From: Streptomyces sp. ALI-76-A
Lineage (GTDB): Bacteria; Actinomycetota; Actinomycetes; Streptomycetales; Streptomycetaceae
Assembly (NCBI RefSeq): GCF_030287445.1
Contig: NZ_JASVWB010000002.1
Coordinates: 6,262,001-6,326,000, forward strand
Length of the DNA: 64,000 bases
Direction: 5' to 3'
Shown here: positions 25,927 through 33,969 of the stretch, piece after piece
Numbering within the stretch: the first letter of the stretch is position 1
Layout of the letters: the number at the start of each line of letters is the position of its first letter
Translations under genes and position numbers: made by a program
Notes under the pieces: model-generated
What the model was told of the DNA's origin: nothing
Seen by the model: the letters and a program-made list of their open reading frames with translations, nothing else
Databases searched by the model: none

Positions 25927-27615
25927 ATGACGCCGAACGCCGCTTCCGCCTCCTCCGCCCCGAGCCGGAGAAGCTTCCTCGCCTCCACGGCGGTCGCCAC
26001 CGCCGCGGTGGCGGGCGGGATGCCGCTTCTTGCCGCGTGCGGGGGGTCCGACGGCGGCTCCAAGGAGGGCACGACCGCGGGCAAGAACGCGAAGAAGATC
26101 CTTCCCGCCTTCGTGGCGCAGAACGTGGTGACGCCGGACATCCCGTCGAAGAACGGCTCCGCCGCCGGCTTCACCAGCGAGCTGTCTCTGGCCGACCTGA
26201 AGACCTCGGTGCCCCAGAAGCTCGGCAAGGGCAGCACCATCAAGATCATGTCGCCGTTCTGGGGAACGCCGCCGAAGAGCGGCAATCCCTACTACACGAC
26301 GATGAACGGGTTGATCGGCGCCGACATCGTCTGGCAGAACCAGGACGGCAACACGTACGACGAGAAGCTGGGCGCGGTCCTCGCCTCCAGTGACATGCCG
26401 GACGTCGTGGTGATCCCCAGCTGGAACATGGGCGGCAAGATACCCAGCGCCATCATCAGCAAGATGGCCGACCTCGGCCCGTACCTCTCGGGCGACAAGG
26501 TCAAGGAGTACCCGAACCTCGCGGCCATCCCGACCGACGCCTGGCAGTACTCCATCTTCGGCGGCAAGCTGCGCGGGCTGCCGATGCCCGCGCCCACGAC
26601 CCCGGCCACCGTGCCCTTCTACCGCAAGGACGTCTTCGACAAGGAGGGGTACGAACTCCCCACCTCCGCAGACGAGTTCCTGGCCCTCGCCAAGGAGATC
26701 ACCAACGCCCGGGCGAAGGTGTGGGCCTGCGACGACATGAAGTGGTCCGCATTCAACATCTTCGGTGCGCTGGGCGGCGCCGAGAAGCCGCTCGGCTGGA
26801 ACGTGGTCGACGGCAAGCTGATCTACCGCGTCGAGACCGACGAATACCTCGAAGCGCTGGAGTGGACGCGGAAGCTCTACGCCGCGGGCGTCGTCCATCC
26901 CGACACCAAGGCGCAGAACCAGGGCAACGCGGGCCAGCGCTTCACCGACGGCCAGGTCCTGATGTACAACGGGAACATCGCGGACTGGTGGGGCAAGATG
27001 GCCGAACAGTCCAGCCAGAACAAGGAATTCCGCATCAGCGGTATGGACATCTTCGGCCATGACGGCAGCGATCCCCAGCTGTTCGCCGGATCGCCCGCGG
27101 GCATCTTCGCCTTCGTCAACAAGAAGGCGTCGAAGGCCAAGATCCAGGACGTGCTGGCCGCCGCGAACGTCACCGCGGCCCCGTACGGCACCAAGGAGTA
27201 CATGCTCACCAACTACGGGGTGGAGGGCACGCACTACACCCTCAAGGACGGCGTTCCCACCAAGAACGACAAGGGCAACCAGGAGGTCCTGAACGCCTTC
27301 GTCATGCTCGCCAGCCCTGCCCCGACCATCGCGCACCCCGACTTCCCGGACATCGCGAAGGAACAGGTGGAGTGGCAGCAGCGGATGGGCGCCTTCACCA
27401 AGAAGACCCCCTTCTTCGGGATGCAGGTCACCGAGCCCGCCCGCTACACCAACCTTTCCAACGACTTCGAGCAGCTGGAGGACGACATCGTCCGCGGCCG
27501 CAAGAAGATCAGCGACATGCAGCAGGCGGTGTCGGACTGGAAGAGCCAGGGCGGCGACAAGCTGCGGGACTGGTACCAGAAGCTGCTGGACGACAACGGA
27601 TCCGCGCAGGGGTGA
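25927..27615 (+). CDS. Oligosaccharide-binding lipoprotein of an ABC transporter (LplA type)
   Basis: 562 residues. Twin-arginine signal SRRSFLAST at 13-21 and lipobox LLAAC near 34-38 give a Tat-exported lipoprotein. The large size and the pattern of N-terminal (TIKIMSPFWGT), middle (TVPFYRKDVFDKEGYELPTS) and late motifs place it with the LplA/family-1 oligosaccharide-binding proteins. With xyloglucan-type hydrolases in the same operon its ligand is probably a xyloglucan oligosaccharide. It is the first gene after the operator-controlled promoter. The affinity for xyloglucan is inference. Confidence 0.88.
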   Translation: MTPNAASASSAPSRRSFLASTAVATAAVAGGMPLLAACGGSDGGSKEGTTAGKNAKKILPAFVAQNVVTPDIPSKNGSAAGFTSELSLADLKTSVPQKLGKGSTIKIMSPFWGTPPKSGNPYYTTMNGLIGADIVWQNQDGNTYDEKLGAVLASSDMPDVVVIPSWNMGGKIPSAIISKMADLGPYLSGDKVKEYPNLAAIPTDAWQYSIFGGKLRGLPMPAPTTPATVPFYRKDVFDKEGYELPTSADEFLALAKEITNARAKVWACDDMKWSAFNIFGALGGAEKPLGWNVVDGKLIYRVETDEYLEALEWTRKLYAAGVVHPDTKAQNQGNAGQRFTDGQVLMYNGNIADWWGKMAEQSSQNKEFRISGMDIFGHDGSDPQLFAGSPAGIFAFVNKKASKAKIQDVLAAANVTAAPYGTKEYMLTNYGVEGTHYTLKDGVPTKNDKGNQEVLNAFVMLASPAPTIAHPDFPDIAKEQVEWQQRMGAFTKKTPFFGMQVTEPARYTNLSNDFEQLEDDIVRGRKKISDMQQAVSDWKSQGGDKLRDWYQKLLDDNGSAQG

Positions 27616-27619
27616 CGAA

Positions 27620-28714
27620 GTGGCACACAGCACCACTCCGGGCGCCGCCGCGCGCACCGCGCCGTCGTCCACGACGGACGGCGCCGCCGAACCCTCCGAA
27701 GGGGGCAGGCCCACCAAGGCGGCCGAGCCCGCCAAGTCCCCCGGGGTCTCCAAGGCCGAGAAGAAGGCCCTGAAGAAGGCCGCGAACGGCGGCACCCTCA
27801 GGACCCGCCTCAGGCGGGACCGCACGCTGATCCTGATGACCCTGCCGGCCGTCCTGCTGGTCCTGGTCTTCAACTACATACCGATCCTGGGCAACGTCGT
27901 CGCCTTCCAGGAGTACGACCCGTACGTCAGCGACAACGGCTTCGTCGCGATCTTCCACAGCCCCTGGGTCGGCTTCGAGCAGTTCTCGCGGATCTTCGAG
28001 GACTCGGCGTTCTGGGACGCGGTCGAGAACACCTTCGTCCTGTTCTCGCTCCAGCTGGTGCTCTTCTTCCCGGTCCCGATCCTGCTCGCGCTGCTCATCA
28101 ACAGCGTGATCAGGCCCCGGGTGCGGGCGGTGTCGCAGGCGATCCTCTACCTGCCGCACTTCTTCTCCTGGGTGCTGGTCATCACCGTCTTCCAGCAGAT
28201 CTTCGGCGGCGCCGGCATCATCGCGCAGACCCTGCGCCAGCACGGCTACGAGGGCTTCGACCTGATGACCGACCCGGGGATCTTCAAGTTCCTGGTGACG
28301 GCGGAGGGCGTCTGGAAGGACGCGGGCTGGGGCATCATCGTCTTCCTCGCGGCGCTGGCCTCCGTCAGCCCCGATCTGTACGAGGCCTCGGCGATGGACG
28401 GGGCCGGCCGGTGGCGCCGGATGTGGCACGTCACGCTGCCCGCGCTGCGACCGGTCATCGCCCTGCTCCTGGTGCTGCGCGTCGGTGACGCGCTCACGGT
28501 CGGCTTCGAACAGATCCTGCTGCAGAGAGACGCGGTGGGACCGGGCGCGGCGGAAGTCCTCGACACCTACGTGTGGTGGAACGGCGTCCGCAACCAGGAC
28601 TTCAGTTACGCGGCCGCGGCGGGCCTGATCAAGGGCGTGGTCAGTCTCGGCCTCGTCCTCGCCGCGAACAAGGTCGCCCATCTCATGGGCGAGCAGGGGG
28701 TGTACAAGAAGTGA
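27620..28714 (+). CDS. Sugar ABC transporter permease (LplB type)
   Basis: 364 residues. A Lys/Ala-rich cytoplasmic tail of ~65 residues precedes six membrane segments starting at LILMTLPAVLLVLVF. The coupling motif reads EASAMDGAGRWRRMWHVTLP. GTG 27620 starts 4 bp after the binding-protein stop. Its end overlaps the next permease by GTGA. Confidence 0.88.
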   Translation: MAHSTTPGAAARTAPSSTTDGAAEPSEGGRPTKAAEPAKSPGVSKAEKKALKKAANGGTLRTRLRRDRTLILMTLPAVLLVLVFNYIPILGNVVAFQEYDPYVSDNGFVAIFHSPWVGFEQFSRIFEDSAFWDAVENTFVLFSLQLVLFFPVPILLALLINSVIRPRVRAVSQAILYLPHFFSWVLVITVFQQIFGGAGIIAQTLRQHGYEGFDLMTDPGIFKFLVTAEGVWKDAGWGIIVFLAALASVSPDLYEASAMDGAGRWRRMWHVTLPALRPVIALLLVLRVGDALTVGFEQILLQRDAVGPGAAEVLDTYVWWNGVRNQDFSYAAAAGLIKGVVSLGLVLAANKVAHLMGEQGVYKK

Positions 28715-29661
28715 GCGCTGTCACCGAGGAACGGCCGAAGGCCCCCGCCCCGAGGGCTCCCGGACGCTGGGCCGCCCCGCCGCGGCCCGTCTGGGAGGAG
28801 AAGCCCAACCCGGCCGGGCTCGCGGGCAAGGGCATCGTCCTGGCCTTCGCCTGCCTAGCCGTCCTGTTCCCGCTGTGGATCGTCGTCGTCACCAGTCTGT
28901 CCTCGAAGCAGACCATCAGCGAGGCCGGCGGTCTGGTGGTGATCCCCAAGGAGATCACCTTCATCGCCTACCAGGAGCTGCTGAGCGGCGGACAGGTCAC
29001 CCGCGCCACCCTCGTCAGCCTGGGCGTCACGCTCGCCGGCACCGCGTTCTCGATGACGGTGTCCGTCCTCGCGGCGTACGGGCTCTCCCGCATCGGGTCG
29101 GTCGGCCACCGCTGGTTCCTGATGACCCTGCTCGCCACCATGTTCTTCGGCGCCGGTCTCATCCCCACGTATCTGCTGGTGCAGTCGCTGGGGCTGACGG
29201 ACACCTACCTCGCGCTGATCCTGCCGAGCGCGATCAGCGTCTTCAACATCCTGGTGCTGCGGGCGTTCTTCATGGGCATCTCGCCCGAACTCACCGACAG
29301 CGCGCGGATCGACGGGGCGGGGGACTGGCGGATCCTCTGGCAGATCGTGATGCCGCTCTCCCGCGCCGTCATCGCGGTGATCACGCTCTTCTACGCCGTC
29401 GGCTACTGGAGCGCCTGGTTCAACGCGTCGCTCTACCTGAGCGACCAGGACATGATGCCGCTGCAGAACGTCATGATCCAGCTCGTCCAGAAGCAGGAGC
29501 CTCCGGTCGGCATGAGCCAGGCCATCAAGACGGGCCAGCTGTCCGCGCTCGGCGTCCAGATGGCGGTCATGGTGCTGGCGCTGCTTCCCGTCGCCGTCGT
29601 CTCGCCCTTCGTCCAGCGGCACTTCAAGAAGGGCATGCTCACGGGTGCGGTGAAGGGCTGA
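28711..29661 (+). CDS. Sugar ABC transporter permease (LplC type)
   Basis: 316 residues with six membrane segments and the coupling motif DSARIDGAGDWRILWQIVMP. GTG 28711 overlaps the stop of the preceding permease. No ATP-binding subunit follows. In Streptomyces, such carbohydrate importers are typically energised by the shared ATPase MsiK encoded elsewhere, which is the likely arrangement here. Confidence 0.88.
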   Translation: MSAVTEERPKAPAPRAPGRWAAPPRPVWEEKPNPAGLAGKGIVLAFACLAVLFPLWIVVVTSLSSKQTISEAGGLVVIPKEITFIAYQELLSGGQVTRATLVSLGVTLAGTAFSMTVSVLAAYGLSRIGSVGHRWFLMTLLATMFFGAGLIPTYLLVQSLGLTDTYLALILPSAISVFNILVLRAFFMGISPELTDSARIDGAGDWRILWQIVMPLSRAVIAVITLFYAVGYWSAWFNASLYLSDQDMMPLQNVMIQLVQKQEPPVGMSQAIKTGQLSALGVQMAVMVLALLPVAVVSPFVQRHFKKGMLTGAVKG

Positions 29662-29702
29662 CCGTTCGGCGCCTTCTCAAAGGGGTGCTTCGGGTGCTCC
29701 GG

Positions 29703-29752
29703 CGACTGCGGGCCGTCGGTGGCCGGTCGCGCAGTTCCCCGCGCCCCTTCAG
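29703..29752. repeat. Dispersed Streptomyces intergenic repeat
   Basis: The stretch around GGTCGCGCAGTTCCCCGCGC belongs to a short GC-rich repeat I recognise from many Streptomyces intergenic regions. It sits between the permease gene and the GH74 gene inside the presumed operon and may attenuate read-through. Confidence 0.6.
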
Positions 29753-29791
29753 GTTTCTCCACTTCCCCTTTCTCGCAGATCGAGGTCTGTC

Positions 29792-32002
29792 ATGCGTGCG
29801 TCCAACCTGAGTCGGCGTGCCGTTCTCGTGGGAACCGCGGCCGCCGCCGCGCTCACCGCGATTCCCGTAGGCCAGGGGCGGGCGTACGGCGCCGAGACCG
29901 CCGCCGCCCCCGCCTACCGCTGGCGCACCGCCGTCATCGGCGGTACCGGGTTCGTCACCGGTGTGCTGTTCCATCCGTCCGTACGCGGTCTCGCCTACGC
30001 CCGGACCGACATCGGCGGTGCCTACCGCTGGGACGACCGGGCCGCCCGCTGGACCCCGCTGACCGATCACCTCGGCTGGGACGACTGGAACCTGCTCGGC
30101 GTCGAGGCGATGGCCGTCGACCCCGCCCACCCCGACCGGGTCTACCTCGCCCTCGGCACCTATTCCCAGCCCTGGGCCGGCAACGGCGCCGTGCTGCGCT
30201 CCGAGGACCGGGGCGCCACCTGGACCCGTACCGACCTGGCGGTGAAGCTCGGCGCCAACGAGGACGGCCGGGGCACGGGAGAGCGGCTGCTGGTGGACCC
30301 GCGCGACAGCGACACCCTGTGGCTGGGCACCCGGCACGACGGGCTGCTCAAGTCCACCGACCGGGGTGCCACGTGGAACGCGGTGAGCTTCCCCGCCGCG
30401 CCCGTGGACACCGGCCAGGGCGTCACCCTCCTGGTCGCCGCCGGCCGCGCCCTGTACGCCGGGTGGGGCGACTCGGACGGGACGGCCGCCAACCTGTACC
30501 GCACCACCGACGGCACCGCCTGGGAAGCCGTCCCCGGACAGCCCTCCGGCACCGCCGCCAAGGTCCCGATCCGCGCCGGGTACGACCGGCACACCCGCGA
30601 GCTGTACGTCTCGTACGCCAACGCCCCCGGTCCCAACGGGCAGTCGGACGGCAGCGTGCACAAGCTGCGCGTCACGGACGGGAAGTGGACCGAGGTCACG
30701 CCGGCGAAGCCGGGCGGGACGACGAGCGACGGCTCCGCCGACACCTTCGGCTACGGCGGGGTCGCCGTCGACGCCCGCCGCCCCGGCACCGTGGTCGTCT
30801 CCACCAACAACCGCTGGGCGGCGGTCGACACCCTGTACCGGACCACCGACGGCGGCCGCACCTGGACGTCCCTCAAGGACACCGCCGTGTTCGACGTGTC
30901 CGAGACGCCCTTCCTCAAGTGGGGCGGCGACCAGCCCAAGTTCGGCTGGTGGATCCAGGCGGTCGGCGTCGACCCGTTCGACTCCAAGCACGTCGTCTAC
31001 GGCACCGGCGCCACTCTCTACGGCACCCGGGACCTGAAGAAGTGGGCCCCGCAGATCCGCGGCCTGGAGGAGACGGCCGTGCGCCAGCTGATCTCGCCCC
31101 CGACCGGGAAGGCGCATCTGCTCAGCGGACTCGGGGACATCGGCGTGATGTACCACGAGCGGCTCACGGCGTCCCCGTCGCGCGGCATGGCGACGAACCC
31201 CGTCTTCGGGTCGGCGACGGGCCTCGCGCAGGCCGCCCGCAGACCGGCGTACGTCGTCCGCGCCGGCTGGGGCGACCACGGCAACGGCGCCTTCTCGCGC
31301 GACGGCGGGCAGACCTGGGCGCCCTTCGCGGCCCAGCCCGCCATCGCCAAGGACGCGCCGGGGCCGATCGCCACCAACGCCGACGGCAGTGTGCTGCTGT
31401 GGTCCTTCGTGCACTGGGACGGCACCAGGTACGCGGCCCACCGCTCGGCGGACAACGGCGCCACCTGGTCCGAGGTCTCCTCCTTCCCGAAGGGCGCCAC
31501 CCCGGTCGCCGACCCGGCCGACCCGGCGCTCTTCTACGCGTACGACACCGAGGCGGGAACGCTGCTCGCCAGCACCGACAGCGGCCGCACCTTCACCGCG
31601 CGGGCGACCGGACTGCCCTCGGGGGACAGCCAGTTCAAGGTGGTCGCGGCTCCGGGCAGGTCCGGTGACCTGTGGCTGAGCGCCAAGGGGAACGGGCTGT
31701 ACCGGTCCACCGACGGCGGGGTCACCTTCGCGAAGGTCGACAGCTGCCGGGCCTCGTACACCCTCGGCTTCGGCAAGGCGGCCGACGGGGCGCGGTACCC
31801 CGCCGTCTACCAGGTCGGCTCCACCGAGACCATCACGGCCGTCTACCGCTCCGACGACGGGGCGAAGACCTGGGTGCGGATCAACGACGACGCCCATCAG
31901 TGGGGCTGGACCGGCGAGGTCATCACCGGCGACCCGCGCGTGTACGGCCGTGTGTATCTCGCCACCAACGGGCGCGGGATCCAGTACGGGGAGCCCGTCT
32001 GA
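29792..32002 (+). CDS. Secreted GH74 endo-xyloglucanase
   Basis: 736 residues. Tat signal SRRAVLVGTAAAAA with cleavage near residue 33, then the twin seven-bladed propeller of GH74. Catalytic base D73 in RTDIGGAYRW and acid D449 in GLGDIG are both present, and sialidase-like Asp boxes (SEDRGATW, STDRGATW, TTDGGRTW, STDGGVTF) recur. The enzyme cuts the beta-1,4-glucan backbone of xyloglucan outside the cell. There is no CBM, unlike many Streptomyces GH74 enzymes. It overlaps the following GH42 gene (TGATG). Confidence 0.93.
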   Translation: MRASNLSRRAVLVGTAAAAALTAIPVGQGRAYGAETAAAPAYRWRTAVIGGTGFVTGVLFHPSVRGLAYARTDIGGAYRWDDRAARWTPLTDHLGWDDWNLLGVEAMAVDPAHPDRVYLALGTYSQPWAGNGAVLRSEDRGATWTRTDLAVKLGANEDGRGTGERLLVDPRDSDTLWLGTRHDGLLKSTDRGATWNAVSFPAAPVDTGQGVTLLVAAGRALYAGWGDSDGTAANLYRTTDGTAWEAVPGQPSGTAAKVPIRAGYDRHTRELYVSYANAPGPNGQSDGSVHKLRVTDGKWTEVTPAKPGGTTSDGSADTFGYGGVAVDARRPGTVVVSTNNRWAAVDTLYRTTDGGRTWTSLKDTAVFDVSETPFLKWGGDQPKFGWWIQAVGVDPFDSKHVVYGTGATLYGTRDLKKWAPQIRGLEETAVRQLISPPTGKAHLLSGLGDIGVMYHERLTASPSRGMATNPVFGSATGLAQAARRPAYVVRAGWGDHGNGAFSRDGGQTWAPFAAQPAIAKDAPGPIATNADGSVLLWSFVHWDGTRYAAHRSADNGATWSEVSSFPKGATPVADPADPALFYAYDTEAGTLLASTDSGRTFTARATGLPSGDSQFKVVAAPGRSGDLWLSAKGNGLYRSTDGGVTFAKVDSCRASYTLGFGKAADGARYPAVYQVGSTETITAVYRSDDGAKTWVRINDDAHQWGWTGEVITGDPRVYGRVYLATNGRGIQYGEPV

Positions 32003-33969
32003 TGCCCTCGCTGCACGACACGACCCGTGGCCGCCTCCTCTACGGCGGCGACTACAACCCCGAGCAGTGGCCCGAGGAGACCTGGCACGAGGACGTCGGC
32101 CTGATGAAGGACGCCGGCGTCAACTCCGTCACCGTCGGCGTCTTCTCCTGGGCGAAGCTCGAACCGAGCCCAGGAGCACGGGAGTTCGGCTGGCTGGACC
32201 GGCTGATGGACCTGATGCACGAGCACGGCGTCGGGGTCGTCCTCGCCACCCCCACCGCCTCGCCCCCGCCGTGGATGGGGCACCTGCACCCCGACACCCT
32301 GCCCGTCGACCAGGACGGCCGCACCGAGTGGTGGGGCGGACGCCAGCACTTCTCGCACTCCAGCGCCACCTACCGGCGTTACGCCGCCGCGATCACCGAG
32401 GACCTCGCCGCCCGCTACGGCACCCACCCGGCCCTCACCCTGTGGCACATCAACAACGAGTACTGCACCTACGACTGGAGCGACCAGGCCGCCGCCCGCT
32501 TCCGCCGCTGGCTCCAGGACAGGTACGGCACGCTCGACGCCCTCAACACCGCCTGGGGCACCGCCTTCTGGAGCCAGGGCTACGGCGACTGGGCCGAGAT
32601 CCACACGCCCCGCCACGCGCACTACCTGAAGAACCCCGGCCAGGTGCTGGACTTCAAGCGGTTCACCTCCGACATGCTCCTGGAGTGCTACACCGCCGAG
32701 CGGGACATCGTCCGCCGGGCCACCCCGCACCTCCCCGTCACCACCAACTTCATGCCGCTGTGGGCCGGCCAGGACGCCTGGCGCTGGGCCGAGGAGGAGG
32801 ACGTCGTCTCGGTCGACCTCTACCCCGACCCGCGCGACCCGCTCGGCGCGCAGCACGGCGCCCTCGTGCAGGACATGACCCGCTCCCAGGCGCGCGGCCC
32901 GTGGATGCTGATGGAACAGGCGGCCGGTCCGGTCAACTGGCGGGGCGTGAACCACCCCAAGCCGCGCGGCCTCAACCGCCTCTGGTCCCTCCAGGCCGTG
33001 GCCCGGGGCGCGGACGCCGTCTGCTACTTCCAGTGGCGCCAGTCCCGGCAGGGCGCGGAGAAGTTCCACTCCGGGATGGTCAGCCACGCGGGGGCGGAAG
33101 GCCGGACGTACCAGGAGGTCAAGCGGCTCGGTGCCGACCTCGCGCGGATCGGCGGGCGGGTCGCGGGCAGCCACACCGCCCACGACATCGCCATCCTGCA
33201 CGACTGGCACGCCTGGTGGGCCGGCGCCCAGGACGGCCGTCCGTCCACGCACGTCGACCACCCCGACCTGCTCCGGGCCTGGCACCGCGCCCTGTGGGAG
33301 GCCCACCTCACCACCGACTTCGCCCACCCCGAGCACGACCTGAGCGCCTACCGGCTGGTCGTCGTCCCCCAGCTGTACGCCCTCACCGACGCGGCGATCG
33401 ACAACCTCCTCGGGTACGTCCGGGGCGGCGGCACCCTGGTCTGCGGCTTCCTCACCGGCATCGCCGACGAGGACGACCGGGTACGCCCCGGCGGCATGGA
33501 CGCCCGGCTGCGCGAGCTGGTCGGCATCCGCACCCTGCACGAGTGGTGGCCGCTGGACGCGGACGAGCACGCCGAGTGCGACGGCTTCCGCGGCACCCTG
33601 TGGTCGGAGGAGATCGAGAAGTCCGAGGACGCCGAGGCGGTGGCCGCGTACAAGAGCGGCGAGCTCGACGGCCTGCCCGCCGTGCTCCGCAAGGGCCGCG
33701 CCTGGTACCTCTCGACTCTCCCCGAGCCGCAGGCGATGCGCGACCTGCTCGCCCGGATCGCCGCCGACGCGGGTGCCCGGCCGGTGCTCGACGCGCTGCC
33801 CGCCCAGGTCGAGGCGGTCCGCCGCGGTGACCTGCTGTTCCTCCTCCACCACGGGCGCGAGTCGGTGACGGTCGAGGTCCCCGGCACCCACCGGGACCTC
33901 CTGACGGACGCGACGGTGACGGACGAGATCACCCTCGGCCGCTACGGCGTGGCGGTGCTGACGTCATGA
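32002..33969 (+). CDS. Intracellular GH42 beta-galactosidase
   Basis: 655 residues without signal peptide. GGDYNPEQWPEE starts the barrel; the acid/base is E153 in WHINNEY and the nucleophile E305 in LMEQAAG. The trimerisation domain and C-terminal beta domain follow. In this operon it would remove beta-galactose from the side chains of imported oligosaccharides. ATG 32002 overlaps the GH74 stop and its own end overlaps the GH95 start (ATGA), so these three genes are coupled. Confidence 0.93.
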   Translation: MPSLHDTTRGRLLYGGDYNPEQWPEETWHEDVGLMKDAGVNSVTVGVFSWAKLEPSPGAREFGWLDRLMDLMHEHGVGVVLATPTASPPPWMGHLHPDTLPVDQDGRTEWWGGRQHFSHSSATYRRYAAAITEDLAARYGTHPALTLWHINNEYCTYDWSDQAAARFRRWLQDRYGTLDALNTAWGTAFWSQGYGDWAEIHTPRHAHYLKNPGQVLDFKRFTSDMLLECYTAERDIVRRATPHLPVTTNFMPLWAGQDAWRWAEEEDVVSVDLYPDPRDPLGAQHGALVQDMTRSQARGPWMLMEQAAGPVNWRGVNHPKPRGLNRLWSLQAVARGADAVCYFQWRQSRQGAEKFHSGMVSHAGAEGRTYQEVKRLGADLARIGGRVAGSHTAHDIAILHDWHAWWAGAQDGRPSTHVDHPDLLRAWHRALWEAHLTTDFAHPEHDLSAYRLVVVPQLYALTDAAIDNLLGYVRGGGTLVCGFLTGIADEDDRVRPGGMDARLRELVGIRTLHEWWPLDADEHAECDGFRGTLWSEEIEKSEDAEAVAAYKSGELDGLPAVLRKGRAWYLSTLPEPQAMRDLLARIAADAGARPVLDALPAQVEAVRRGDLLFLLHHGRESVTVEVPGTHRDLLTDATVTDEITLGRYGVAVLTS

